Of a stretch of 9,550 nucleotides of DNA, positions 1 through 5,337 are shown in pieces (the first letter of the stretch is position 1; each line of letters opens with the position of its first letter). The stretch comes from Flavobacteriaceae bacterium (GTDB lineage: Bacteria > Bacteroidota > Bacteroidia > Flavobacteriales > Flavobacteriaceae). Location: assembly GCA_013042825.1 (NCBI GenBank), contig JABDPL010000287.1, forward strand, positions 1 to 9,550, given 5' to 3'. The notes under the pieces were generated by a model. It searched no databases and was not told the DNA's origin. It saw nothing but the letters and a program-made list of their open reading frames with translations. The position numbers were made by a program, and so were the translations under genes.

Positions 1-1325
1 AAAAGGCCAGGGTTGTTCTTGGGGCAAGGTCGGCTATTTGGCTGCCGTACAGGAATCTCGGACTGGTGATCGTTGATGAGGAGCATGAACCTTCATATAA
101 ACAATTCGATCCTGCGCCCCGTTATCATGCCCGCGATGCAGCAGTTGTTTTGGCCAATAGATTCGGAGCCAGGATCCTCCTGGGCTCGGCAACACCCAGT
201 CTCGAGTCATATTACAATGCGATTACCATAGAGAAATATGCCCTGGTTGAGCTAAAAGAACGGTATAACAACCTGCTAATGCCAGAAATCGAATTGGTCG
301 ATCTCAAGGATAAGTACCGGCGGAAGCGTATGACCGGGCACTTTAGTGATCGTTTGATCGAGGTCATTACAGAAACGCTCGATCAAAAGCAGCAGGTAAT
401 CCTATTTCAGAACCGACGTGGTTTTTCCCCGATCATAGAATGCCAGACATGCGGTCATTCGCCTCAATGTCCGAATTGTGATGTTTCTCTAACCTACCAT
501 CAATTTAAGAATCAATTGCGCTGTCACTACTGTGGATTTTCTGCGGCGATGATCAGTAGTTGTGAGGCTTGCGGGGGTCATGACCTGGATAGCAAAGGCT
601 TCGGCACACAGCAGGTAGAGGAGGAGGCTAAGGCCTTGTTTCCGGAGGCTAAGGTAGCGCGAATGGATTTGGATACAACCAGGGGTAAACAAAGTTATGA
701 ACGGATAATTTCAGGATTAGAGAATCGGGAGATCGATATCCTTGTTGGCACACAAATGCTTACCAAGGGATTAGATTTCAGACATGTGCGAGCTGTAGGT
801 ATCATGAATGCCGATGCCTTGCTCAATTTCCCTGATTTCCGTGCTCATGAGCGGAGTTTTCAATTGATGCAACAGGTATCAGGTCGCTCCGGCAGAACCG
901 ATATGCGCGGGATAGTAATTATTCAGACCTACAATCCCTATCACAGAATTGTTCAGCAGGTCAGCTCATACGATTATACGGGCATGTTCAAGGATCAGCT
1001 CGAAGACCGGCGAACATATCATTATCCGCCCTTTTACAGGCTGATCAGAATAACCCTAAGGCATAAGGACTTTAACAAGGTCAATTCGGGAGCCGACTGG
1101 CTGGTGCGTTCGTTTAGGCAAATTTTATCGGCTGAGGTGCTCGGTCCGGAATTCCCGCCCATTGCGAGAATCAGGCGGCAATACAATAAGAATATTCTAG
1201 TAAAAGTCGGACCAGATCAATCCCTGAATAAAACAAAAGAAGCCATTCTTAAAATAAAGAATAGCTTCCATAGTATAAAAGATTTTCGTCCTGTAAGAGT
1301 AATATTAAATGTCGATTACTATTAA
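1..1325 (+). CDS. priA: Primosomal protein N' (PriA replication-restart helicase), 5'-truncated
   Basis: PriA is a superfamily 2 3'-to-5' DNA helicase that recognises stalled forks and helps reload the replicative helicase. The window holds the last 440 codons (first full codon at 3), roughly the C-terminal half of a protein usually near 730-820 residues. Visible in order: GARSAIWLP, the Walker B box DEEH (nt 75-86), motif III GSATPS, eight zinc-ligand cysteines in four CxxC pairs at fragment residues 147/150, 156/159, 174/177 and 187/190, then LVGTQMLTKGLDF, the arginine-finger motif QQVSGRSGR, and the C-terminal PPFYRLIRI and LGPEFPPIARIR signatures. The GTG at 66 is an internal valine because the frame stays open to the window edge. 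The gene converges on the LytTR regulator with 2 bp between stops, and codons near 1239-1268 also encode a hairpin that looks like that neighbour's terminator. Identification is secure; only the N-terminus is missing. Confidence 0.97.
   Translation, partial: KARVVLGARSAIWLPYRNLGLVIVDEEHEPSYKQFDPAPRYHARDAAVVLANRFGARILLGSATPSLESYYNAITIEKYALVELKERYNNLLMPEIELVDLKDKYRRKRMTGHFSDRLIEVITETLDQKQQVILFQNRRGFSPIIECQTCGHSPQCPNCDVSLTYHQFKNQLRCHYCGFSAAMISSCEACGGHDLDSKGFGTQQVEEEAKALFPEAKVARMDLDTTRGKQSYERIISGLENREIDILVGTQMLTKGLDFRHVRAVGIMNADALLNFPDFRAHERSFQLMQQVSGRSGRTDMRGIVIIQTYNPYHRIVQQVSSYDYTGMFKDQLEDRRTYHYPPFYRLIRITLRHKDFNKVNSGADWLVRSFRQILSAEVLGPEFPPIARIRRQYNKNILVKVGPDQSLNKTKEAILKIKNSFHSIKDFRPVRVILNVDYY
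1227..1268 (-). terminator. Intrinsic terminator of the LytTR regulator gene, inside the priA 3' end
   Basis: Read on the minus strand, GAAGCTATTCTT (1268-1257), loop TATTTT, AAGAATGGCTTC (1250-1239) forms a 12-bp stem with one U-G wobble. It is followed directly by the T-rich tail TTTTGTTTTATT (1238-1227). In plus-strand RNA the same spot is a C-A mismatch and there is no T-tail, so the element suits minus-strand transcription. It begins 59 nt past the regulator's stop codon and lies wholly within priA codons. Termination is inferred from structure only. Confidence 0.72.
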
Positions 1326-1327
1326 CT

Positions 1328-2023
1328 TTAAATGTTATTCAGGGCGTCGACCAACTGAGTCTTCTTGTTTCGACTCAATGGTATTTCGAATGAACCAACC
1401 TCAACATTTTTGCTGTTAAATCGATCGATCTTATCAAGATTTACAATATAAGATTTATGTATTCTCAGGAATTTGCCGACTGGTAGCTCGGCTTCAAATG
1501 CTTTCATGGTAGAAAGTACAACGAGGCTATTATCTTCGGTTACTACTTTTACATAATCACCAAGAGCCTCTATCCATTTGATATCCTTAACGTAAACCTT
1601 ACGTTTCTTAAGGTTACTCTTTACAAAGATATGCTCACCGTCGGTTTCATTGAAATCGAGCTTGAGTTTATGTTGCTCGATAGCTTTGTCAACCGCTGTA
1701 TTAAAACGTTCTCTGGTGATAGGTTTTTGCAGATAGTCGGTAGCATCATAATTAAATGCCTTGAAGGCATACTCCGTTTTACCGGTTACGAAAATGATCT
1801 GGGGTTTGTTGTTCAGTACATCCAATAATTCGAAACCGTTCAGTACAGGCATTTCGATGTCCAGAAAGATCAAATCAACCTTGTGGGTGTTCAGTCCGTT
1901 TTTGGTCTCCAGGGCACTGCTGTACTCAGCTATCAAATTGAGATTGGGATGATTCTCGATCAGCTTTACTATCGATAATCGCTGAATCGCAGAGTCATCA
2001 ACAACAACACAATTTAAAGTCAT
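1328..2023 (-). CDS. LytTR-family response regulator (receiver plus LytTR DNA-binding domain)
   Basis: A two-component output protein of the LytR/AlgR type: phosphorylation of the receiver by a sensor kinase normally controls DNA binding by the C-terminal LytTR domain. With the ATG at 2023 the protein has 231 residues. Receiver hallmarks are acidic residues D9-D10, phospho-acceptor D55 in FLDIEMP, switch threonine T80 and conserved K100-P101 in LQKP. The LytTR domain covers about residues 131-229 (HIFVKSN, IKWIEALGDYVKV, FLRIHKSYIVNLDKI, IPLSRNKK). The frame also opens at a TTG at 2032, three codons earlier. I prefer the ATG because neither start has a Shine-Dalgarno sequence and the protein then begins just before the first receiver strand (TLNCVVVDD). 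No histidine kinase gene lies in the window, so it is an orphan locally. It diverges from rpsF and converges on priA. The family is certain; its target genes are unknown. Confidence 0.95.
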   Translation of the reverse strand: MTLNCVVVDDSAIQRLSIVKLIENHPNLNLIAEYSSALETKNGLNTHKVDLIFLDIEMPVLNGFELLDVLNNKPQIIFVTGKTEYAFKAFNYDATDYLQKPITRERFNTAVDKAIEQHKLKLDFNETDGEHIFVKSNLKKRKVYVKDIKWIEALGDYVKVVTEDNSLVVLSTMKAFEAELPVGKFLRIHKSYIVNLDKIDRFNSKNVEVGSFEIPLSRNKKTQLVDALNNI

Positions 2024-2094
2024 AACATTCAATATTTTAGGTTAAGGTGTCGACAATAGTACGAAAAATTCGGTTAAAAACCAAAAAACATCGA

Positions 2095-2126
2095 CAAAGT
2101 GTAAGTTTTAACATAATGTTAACAAA
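2095..2126 (-). promoter_or_regulatory. Possible promoter of the LytTR regulator gene
   Basis: On the minus strand TTTG (2126-2123) is followed after 19 nt by TACACTTTG (2103-2095). This resembles the Bacteroidota sigma-A pattern TTTG / TAnnTTTG, but with one extra base inside the -7 box. It would give a start near 2089 and a leader of about 65 nt. A perfect 15-bp palindrome fills most of the spacer. The off-consensus -7 box keeps this tentative. Confidence 0.4.
2108..2122. repeat. 15-bp palindrome TTAACAT-A-ATGTTAA, candidate operator
   Basis: Two perfect 7-bp arms flank a single central A. The palindrome lies in the spacer between the predicted -33 and -7 boxes of the regulator promoter, and about 36 nt upstream of the rpsF -33 box. 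Position and symmetry fit a binding site for a dimeric regulator. The sequence is AT-rich, so chance is possible. Confidence 0.4.
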
Positions 2127-2157
2127 ATTCATACCGTTAAAAAATAGAGCAAAAATG

Positions 2158-2188
2158 TTGCCAAACCATAATTATATCGTTATTTTTG
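2158..2188 (+). promoter_or_regulatory. Bacteroidota-type promoter of the rpsF-rpsR-rplI operon
   Basis: TTG at 2158-2160, a 20-nt spacer, and TATTTTTG at 2181-2188, which matches the Bacteroidota -7 consensus TAnnTTTG at every fixed position. The transcript should start around 2194-2196, leaving a leader of about 38 nt before the rpsF ATG at 2233. The region around it is strongly AT-rich, as expected for a ribosomal protein promoter in this phylum. Confidence 0.7.
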
Positions 2189-2232
2189 CAGCCGTTTTTA
2201 TAAACAAAATTTAATTAGATAATCAAAGATTT

Positions 2233-2571
2233 ATGAATCATTACGAAACTGTTTTCATTTTAAATCCCGTTTTATCTGAAGAACAGATAAAGGAAACAGT
2301 AAAAAAGTATGAAGGATTCTTGGTTGATAAAGGAGCCAAGATGATCTCGAAAGAAGATTGGGGGCTAAGGAAACTAGCCTATCCGATTCAGAACAAAAAG
2401 AGTGGTTTCTACCATCTTTTTGAGTATGTTGCTGACGGCAACGCGATCAATGCGCTTGAGGTTGAATTCAGACGTGACGAACGCTTTATGCGTTATCTGA
2501 CGGTTAAATTGGACAAGCACGCAGTGGCTTGGGCAGAAAAAAGACGTAAAAGAGATAAAGAAAAGGCGTAA
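2233..2571 (+). CDS. rpsF: Small ribosomal subunit protein bS6
   Basis: bS6 binds 16S rRNA in the platform of the 30S subunit as a heterodimer with bS18. At 112 residues it has normal length. Family features are the opening MNHYETVFILNP, the stretch WGLRKLAYPIQNKKSG, and FRRDERFMRYLTVKLD near residues 78-93, followed by a basic tail (EKRRKRDKEK) typical of bS6 ends. It is first in an operon with rpsR (2-nt gap) and rplI. The leader (TAATCAAAGATTT before the ATG) has no Shine-Dalgarno sequence, which is usual in Bacteroidota. Expression is probably driven by the promoter at 2158-2188. No priB lies between it and rpsR, unlike the Escherichia coli operon. Confidence 0.98.
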   Translation: MNHYETVFILNPVLSEEQIKETVKKYEGFLVDKGAKMISKEDWGLRKLAYPIQNKKSGFYHLFEYVADGNAINALEVEFRRDERFMRYLTVKLDKHAVAWAEKRRKRDKEKA

Positions 2572-2573
2572 TT

Positions 2574-2870
2574 ATGGCGAGTATTGAACAACAAGCAAAA
2601 GGAAAGAAAGACGGTGAGATCAGGTATCTTACACCGCTCAATATCGAAACTGTAAAAGCGAAGAAATACTGTCGCTTTAAAAAATCAGGAATCAAGTATA
2701 TCGATTACAAGGATCCGGACTTCCTGATGAAATTCGTTAATGAACAAGGAAAGATCTTACCGCGCAGGCTAACAGGAACATCTCTGAAATACCAGAGGAA
2801 GGTATCTGTCGCCGTCAAGCGTGCGCGTCATTTGGCCCTAATGCCTTATGTAACCGATCTATACAAATAA
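2574..2870 (+). CDS. rpsR: Small ribosomal subunit protein bS18
   Basis: bS18 pairs with bS6 on the platform of the 30S subunit, near the 3' end of 16S rRNA. The core is clear: KKYCRFKKSGIKYIDYKD, GKILPRRLTGTSLKYQRK and VKRARHLALMPYV. At 98 residues it is longer than the 75-residue E. coli protein; the extra length is an N-terminal extension (MASIEQQAKGKKDGEIRYL...), which I recall as usual in Bacteroidota. It starts 2 nt after the rpsF stop, so it is probably translationally coupled to rpsF. rplI follows after 12 nt. Confidence 0.98.
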   Translation: MASIEQQAKGKKDGEIRYLTPLNIETVKAKKYCRFKKSGIKYIDYKDPDFLMKFVNEQGKILPRRLTGTSLKYQRKVSVAVKRARHLALMPYVTDLYK

Positions 2871-2882
2871 ATTGTTGTAACT

Positions 2883-3335
2883 ATGGAAATAATACTGAAA
2901 CAAGACTTCGAAGGACTCGGATTCAAGGATGATGTTGTAACAGTTAAAAATGGTTACGGTAGAAACTTCCTCATTCCCCGGGGCTATGCCATGCTGGCAA
3001 CCCCTTCGGCAAAAAAAGTACTGGCTGAAAATTTAAGGCAACGTGCTTTTAAGGAAAAAAAGATCATCGATGATGCCAATAGCCTGGCTGAAGCATTGAA
3101 GGAACTGGAAATTAAGATTTCGGCCAAGGTAGGAACAGGAGATAAACTTTTTGGGTCTGTAAACAATATCAATGTTGCAGAGGCTCTTGAAAAGGAGGGA
3201 CACGAAATCGACAAGAAGTTTATCAATGTTACAGGAGGCAATGTCAAACGGCTTGGCAAGTACAACGCCACAATAAGATTACACCGCGAGGTATCGATCG
3301 ATTTACCCTTTGAGGTGATCGCACAAGCGAAATAA
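2883..3335 (+). CDS. rplI: Large ribosomal subunit protein bL9
   Basis: bL9 binds 23S rRNA near the base of the L1 stalk and reaches out along the ribosome surface, helping keep the reading frame. The 150-residue length is standard. The N-terminal domain carries the family signature (MEIILKQDFEGLGFKDDVV, then VKNGYGRNFLIPRGYA near residues 21-36), followed by the long connecting helix (about 40-75, with LRQRAFKEKK) and the C-terminal domain (AKVGTGDKLFGSV ... VSIDLPFEVIA). It is the last gene of the operon, closed by the intrinsic terminator at 3369-3399. No Shine-Dalgarno sequence precedes the ATG. Confidence 0.98.
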   Translation: MEIILKQDFEGLGFKDDVVTVKNGYGRNFLIPRGYAMLATPSAKKVLAENLRQRAFKEKKIIDDANSLAEALKELEIKISAKVGTGDKLFGSVNNINVAEALEKEGHEIDKKFINVTGGNVKRLGKYNATIRLHREVSIDLPFEVIAQAK

Positions 3336-3349
3336 TCGATGTAATAAGA

Positions 3350-3363
3350 TTTATTCGAATAAA
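3350..3363. repeat. 14-bp perfect palindrome TTTATTCGAATAAA
   Basis: This perfectly self-complementary sequence sits between the rplI stop and the rplI terminator, ending 5 nt before the terminator stem. As RNA it could form only a weak 5-bp stem with a TCGA loop, so a protein-binding site on DNA is the likelier role, if it has any. I see no good promoter next to it. Confidence 0.35.
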
Positions 3364-3368
3364 CTTGC

Positions 3369-3399
3369 GCCCTGTAGTATTTACTGCAGGGCTTTTTTT
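3369..3399 (+). terminator. Intrinsic terminator of the rpsF-rpsR-rplI operon
   Basis: GCCCTGTAGT (3369-3378) pairs with ACTGCAGGGC (3383-3392), one pair being U-G, around the 4-nt loop ATTT, followed by seven Ts (3393-3399). It is a textbook Rho-independent terminator. The T-run ends directly at the ATG of the next gene (3400). Confidence 0.9.
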
Positions 3400-3870
3400 A
3401 TGAAATACAAAAGACTAAGCAAAGAACAATTTGAGGAGCTTCACCAGGAGTTCATCAATTTCCTATCTACACAATCAATTACGGCAGATGAATGGCAGAA
3501 CATCAAGGAAGAGACCCCTGAAGTGGCCGAACAGGAACTTGATGTATTCAGTGACCTGGTGTGGGAAGGCGTACTGACGCATGCCCGGTATCTCGAAAAC
3601 ATATCGCCTCAGCATCTGTATCTCTTCGAATTGAATTCCGAAGATATCCGGCTTATCGGTTTGAAGATTTCTGAAGATTCCGTCGATATAACCACCGCGG
3701 AAGGTTACGAATGGCTTCGCGAAAATTTACTTGACGACAGGGTTGAGATCTTTCAGGGAAAGAAGGCCTATTCCGAAGATATACTCCTCGACCGTTTCGG
3801 CCTGATCGAACAGGGAGCTATTATAACCAAAGGTGAGCTTTTCCGCTATTTTGATCAATTGGTTGGCTAA
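3400..3870 (+). CDS. Small acidic protein of unknown function, probably DUF6495 family
   Basis: A 156-residue soluble protein with no signal peptide, membrane segment or known catalytic motif. It resembles a Bacteroidota family I remember as DUF6495, sharing the opening MKYKRLSKEQFEELHQEF and the segment EQELDVFSDLVWEGVL. By my count it has 33 Asp/Glu against 15 Lys/Arg, so it is clearly acidic. The C-terminal third (AIITKGELFRYFDQLVG) also looks conserved. The start is well fixed: the protein has no other methionine, and the first residues match my memory of the family. That start lies immediately after the operon terminator's T-run, leaving no room for a normal leader unless transcription reads through or starts within rplI. 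hisS follows after 39 nt on the same strand. Function is unknown; the neighbours hint only at a link with translation. Confidence 0.85.
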   Translation: MKYKRLSKEQFEELHQEFINFLSTQSITADEWQNIKEETPEVAEQELDVFSDLVWEGVLTHARYLENISPQHLYLFELNSEDIRLIGLKISEDSVDITTAEGYEWLRENLLDDRVEIFQGKKAYSEDILLDRFGLIEQGAIITKGELFRYFDQLVG

Positions 3871-3893
3871 ACAACCAAAAAATAAGATATTTG
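3863..3893 (+). promoter_or_regulatory. Weak candidate promoter of hisS
   Basis: TTG at 3863-3865, a 20-nt gap and GATATTTG at 3886-3893 fit the Bacteroidota promoter pattern except for G in place of T at the first position of the -7 box. The transcript would begin about 10 nt before the hisS ATG. The -33 part overlaps the end of the upstream gene. hisS may instead be read through from upstream. Confidence 0.3.
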
Positions 3894-3905
3894 TCAGGTA
3901 TCTTA
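3883..3905. repeat. Inverted repeat just before the hisS start
   Basis: TAAGATA (3883-3889) and TATCTTA (3899-3905) are perfect 7-bp complementary arms around the 9-nt spacer TTTGTCAGG. The repeat ends 4 nt before the hisS ATG and contains the candidate -7 box. It could be an operator or a weak leader hairpin; the stem is AT-rich. Confidence 0.4.
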
Positions 3906-3909
3906 ACTC

Positions 3910-5280
3910 ATGGCACAAAAACCCAGAATTCCCAAAGGAACACGAGATTTTTCAGCGGCTGAAGTAGCCAGGCGTCAGCATATCATAGAGACCATTAGCG
4001 GCAATTTCGAGCGCTTTGGATTCATGCCTATCGAAACACCCAGTATGGAGCTCTCAGAGACCCTGATGGGTAAATATGGCGATGAAGGCGACCGTTTGAT
4101 ATTCCGTATTTTGAATTCGGGAGATTTTTTAAAGAAAGTAGATCCCGATCTGCTGACCAATATGGATTCGGCATCGGTTTCGTCTGCTATTTCTGAAAAA
4201 GCCCTGAGATATGACCTCACGGTTCCTTTCGCAAGATATGTCGTACAGCACCAGAATGAAATCGATTTTCCATTTAAGCGTTACCAGATACAACCCGTTT
4301 GGCGGGCAGACCGCCCTCAGAAGGGAAGATTCAGGGAATTTCTCCAATGCGACGCCGATGTGGTGGGCAGTAAATCCCTATGGCAGGAAGTGGAGTTCAT
4401 ACAGTTATACGATTGCGTATTTACCGATCTCGGACTTGAGCATGTAACCATAAAGCTCAATAACCGGAAGATATTGGCCGGCCTTGCCGAAAGTATCGGG
4501 GCATCAGACAAGTTTGTCGATTTCACTGTGGCCCTTGATAAACTGGATAAGATCGGACGAGAAAAAGTGGAGGAGGAGTTAATGCTGAAAGGCATATCCA
4601 GGGAAGGCATAGCAAAACTTGGGCCCGTGTTCGAACTTGAAGGATCAATTCATGATAAACTGGAAGGGCTAACCCAAGCCATAGGTGACTCACAAGAAGG
4701 ATTACGAGGCTTAAAGGAGATGGAATTCATTCTTAAGGCCATTACCCAACTCGGCATGAAATCGGCTATAATCGACCTGGATGTTACCCTCGCCAGAGGG
4801 CTTAATTATTATACAGGAACCATTATCGAGGTTGCGCCTCCGGAAGGCATTCAACTCGGCTCAATTGGTGGTGGTGGCCGCTATGATGATCTTACCGGTG
4901 TATTCGGACTATCTGGAGTTGGCGGTGTTGGAATAAGCTTCGGACTGGACCGCATTTATATGGTAATGGAAGAGACTGGAGCTTTCCCTGAAACTGTTCA
5001 GGCTGATGCAAGAGCAATATTCATAAATTTTGGAGAGGCCGAGGCGCTTTATGCTCTTAAGGCTATCACCGGGCTGAGAGAAGCCGGAATAAATTGTGAG
5101 TTATATCCCGATCCCGTTAAAATCGGCAAACAAATGAACTACGCCAACAAACGGCAAATCCCGTTCGTGATCATGGCCGGAGAGGCTGAGATGGCAGATC
5201 AGGAGTTTACCATTAAGGACATGTCGACCGGCGACCAGTGGAAAGCGGACTTCGAGGCCCTTTCAAAACGACTGAAATAA
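3910..5280 (+). CDS. hisS: Histidine--tRNA ligase (HisRS)
   Basis: A class II aminoacyl-tRNA synthetase that activates histidine with ATP and attaches it to tRNA-His in the cytoplasm. The protein has 456 residues, longer than the roughly 424 of E. coli HisRS. Visible parts: IPKGTRDF at 7-14, motif 1 region (FERFGFMPIETPSMEL, 33-48), motif 2 (RYQIQPVWRADRPQKGRFREF, within 124-144), the histidine-binding signature RGLNYYTG at 296-303, GGGGRYDDL at 320-328, motif 3 (GVGISFGLDRI, 339-349) and an anticodon-binding domain from about 365 to the end. Residues 98-112 (ALRYDLTVPFARYVV) and QCDADV after motif 2 look more like archaeal/eukaryotic HisRS than the E. coli enzyme. About 25 residues around 70-95 appear inserted relative to E. 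coli. All catalytic motifs are intact. It shares a bidirectional terminator with the gene opposite. Confidence 0.97.
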   Translation: MAQKPRIPKGTRDFSAAEVARRQHIIETISGNFERFGFMPIETPSMELSETLMGKYGDEGDRLIFRILNSGDFLKKVDPDLLTNMDSASVSSAISEKALRYDLTVPFARYVVQHQNEIDFPFKRYQIQPVWRADRPQKGRFREFLQCDADVVGSKSLWQEVEFIQLYDCVFTDLGLEHVTIKLNNRKILAGLAESIGASDKFVDFTVALDKLDKIGREKVEEELMLKGISREGIAKLGPVFELEGSIHDKLEGLTQAIGDSQEGLRGLKEMEFILKAITQLGMKSAIIDLDVTLARGLNYYTGTIIEVAPPEGIQLGSIGGGGRYDDLTGVFGLSGVGGVGISFGLDRIYMVMEETGAFPETVQADARAIFINFGEAEALYALKAITGLREAGINCELYPDPVKIGKQMNYANKRQIPFVIMAGEAEMADQEFTIKDMSTGDQWKADFEALSKRLK

Positions 5281-5311
5281 AAAAGCCCCGGGTCTACAAC
5301 CGGAGCTTTTT
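5280..5311. terminator. Bidirectional intrinsic terminator between hisS and the secreted-protein gene
   Basis: AAAAAGC (5280-5286) pairs with GCTTTTT (5305-5311) and CCGG (5288-5291) with CCGG (5300-5303), around an 8-nt loop. The one interruption (5287/5304) is a C-A mismatch in plus-strand RNA but a U-G wobble in minus-strand RNA. A T-run follows the stem in both directions. The stem begins on the last base of the hisS stop codon and lies 26 bp past the stop of the minus-strand gene. Confidence 0.85.
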
Positions 5312-5337
5312 CGTCATGTGTAATTCTCATAACTATA

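Noticed and set aside
66..1325. Complete 419-residue protein starting at the GTG at 66
   Set aside because: The frame is open to the window edge and the upstream residues (GARSAIWLPYRNLGL) match PriA, so 66 is an internal valine.
1347..1382. Inverted repeat TGAGTC/GACTCA with outer ACCA/TGGT as a priA terminator
   Set aside because: It has an internal loop and a 10-nt hairpin loop, and no T-run follows. It lies in LytTR coding sequence and is not convincing.
2024..2032. TTG start at 2032 for the LytTR regulator
   Set aside because: An ATG lies three codons downstream, close before the receiver domain; TTG has no supporting ribosome-binding site.
2189..2232. S6:S18-binding autoregulatory leader ahead of rpsF
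   Set aside because: The predicted leader is only about 38 nt. It has one CCG near the start site but no stem that would present it.
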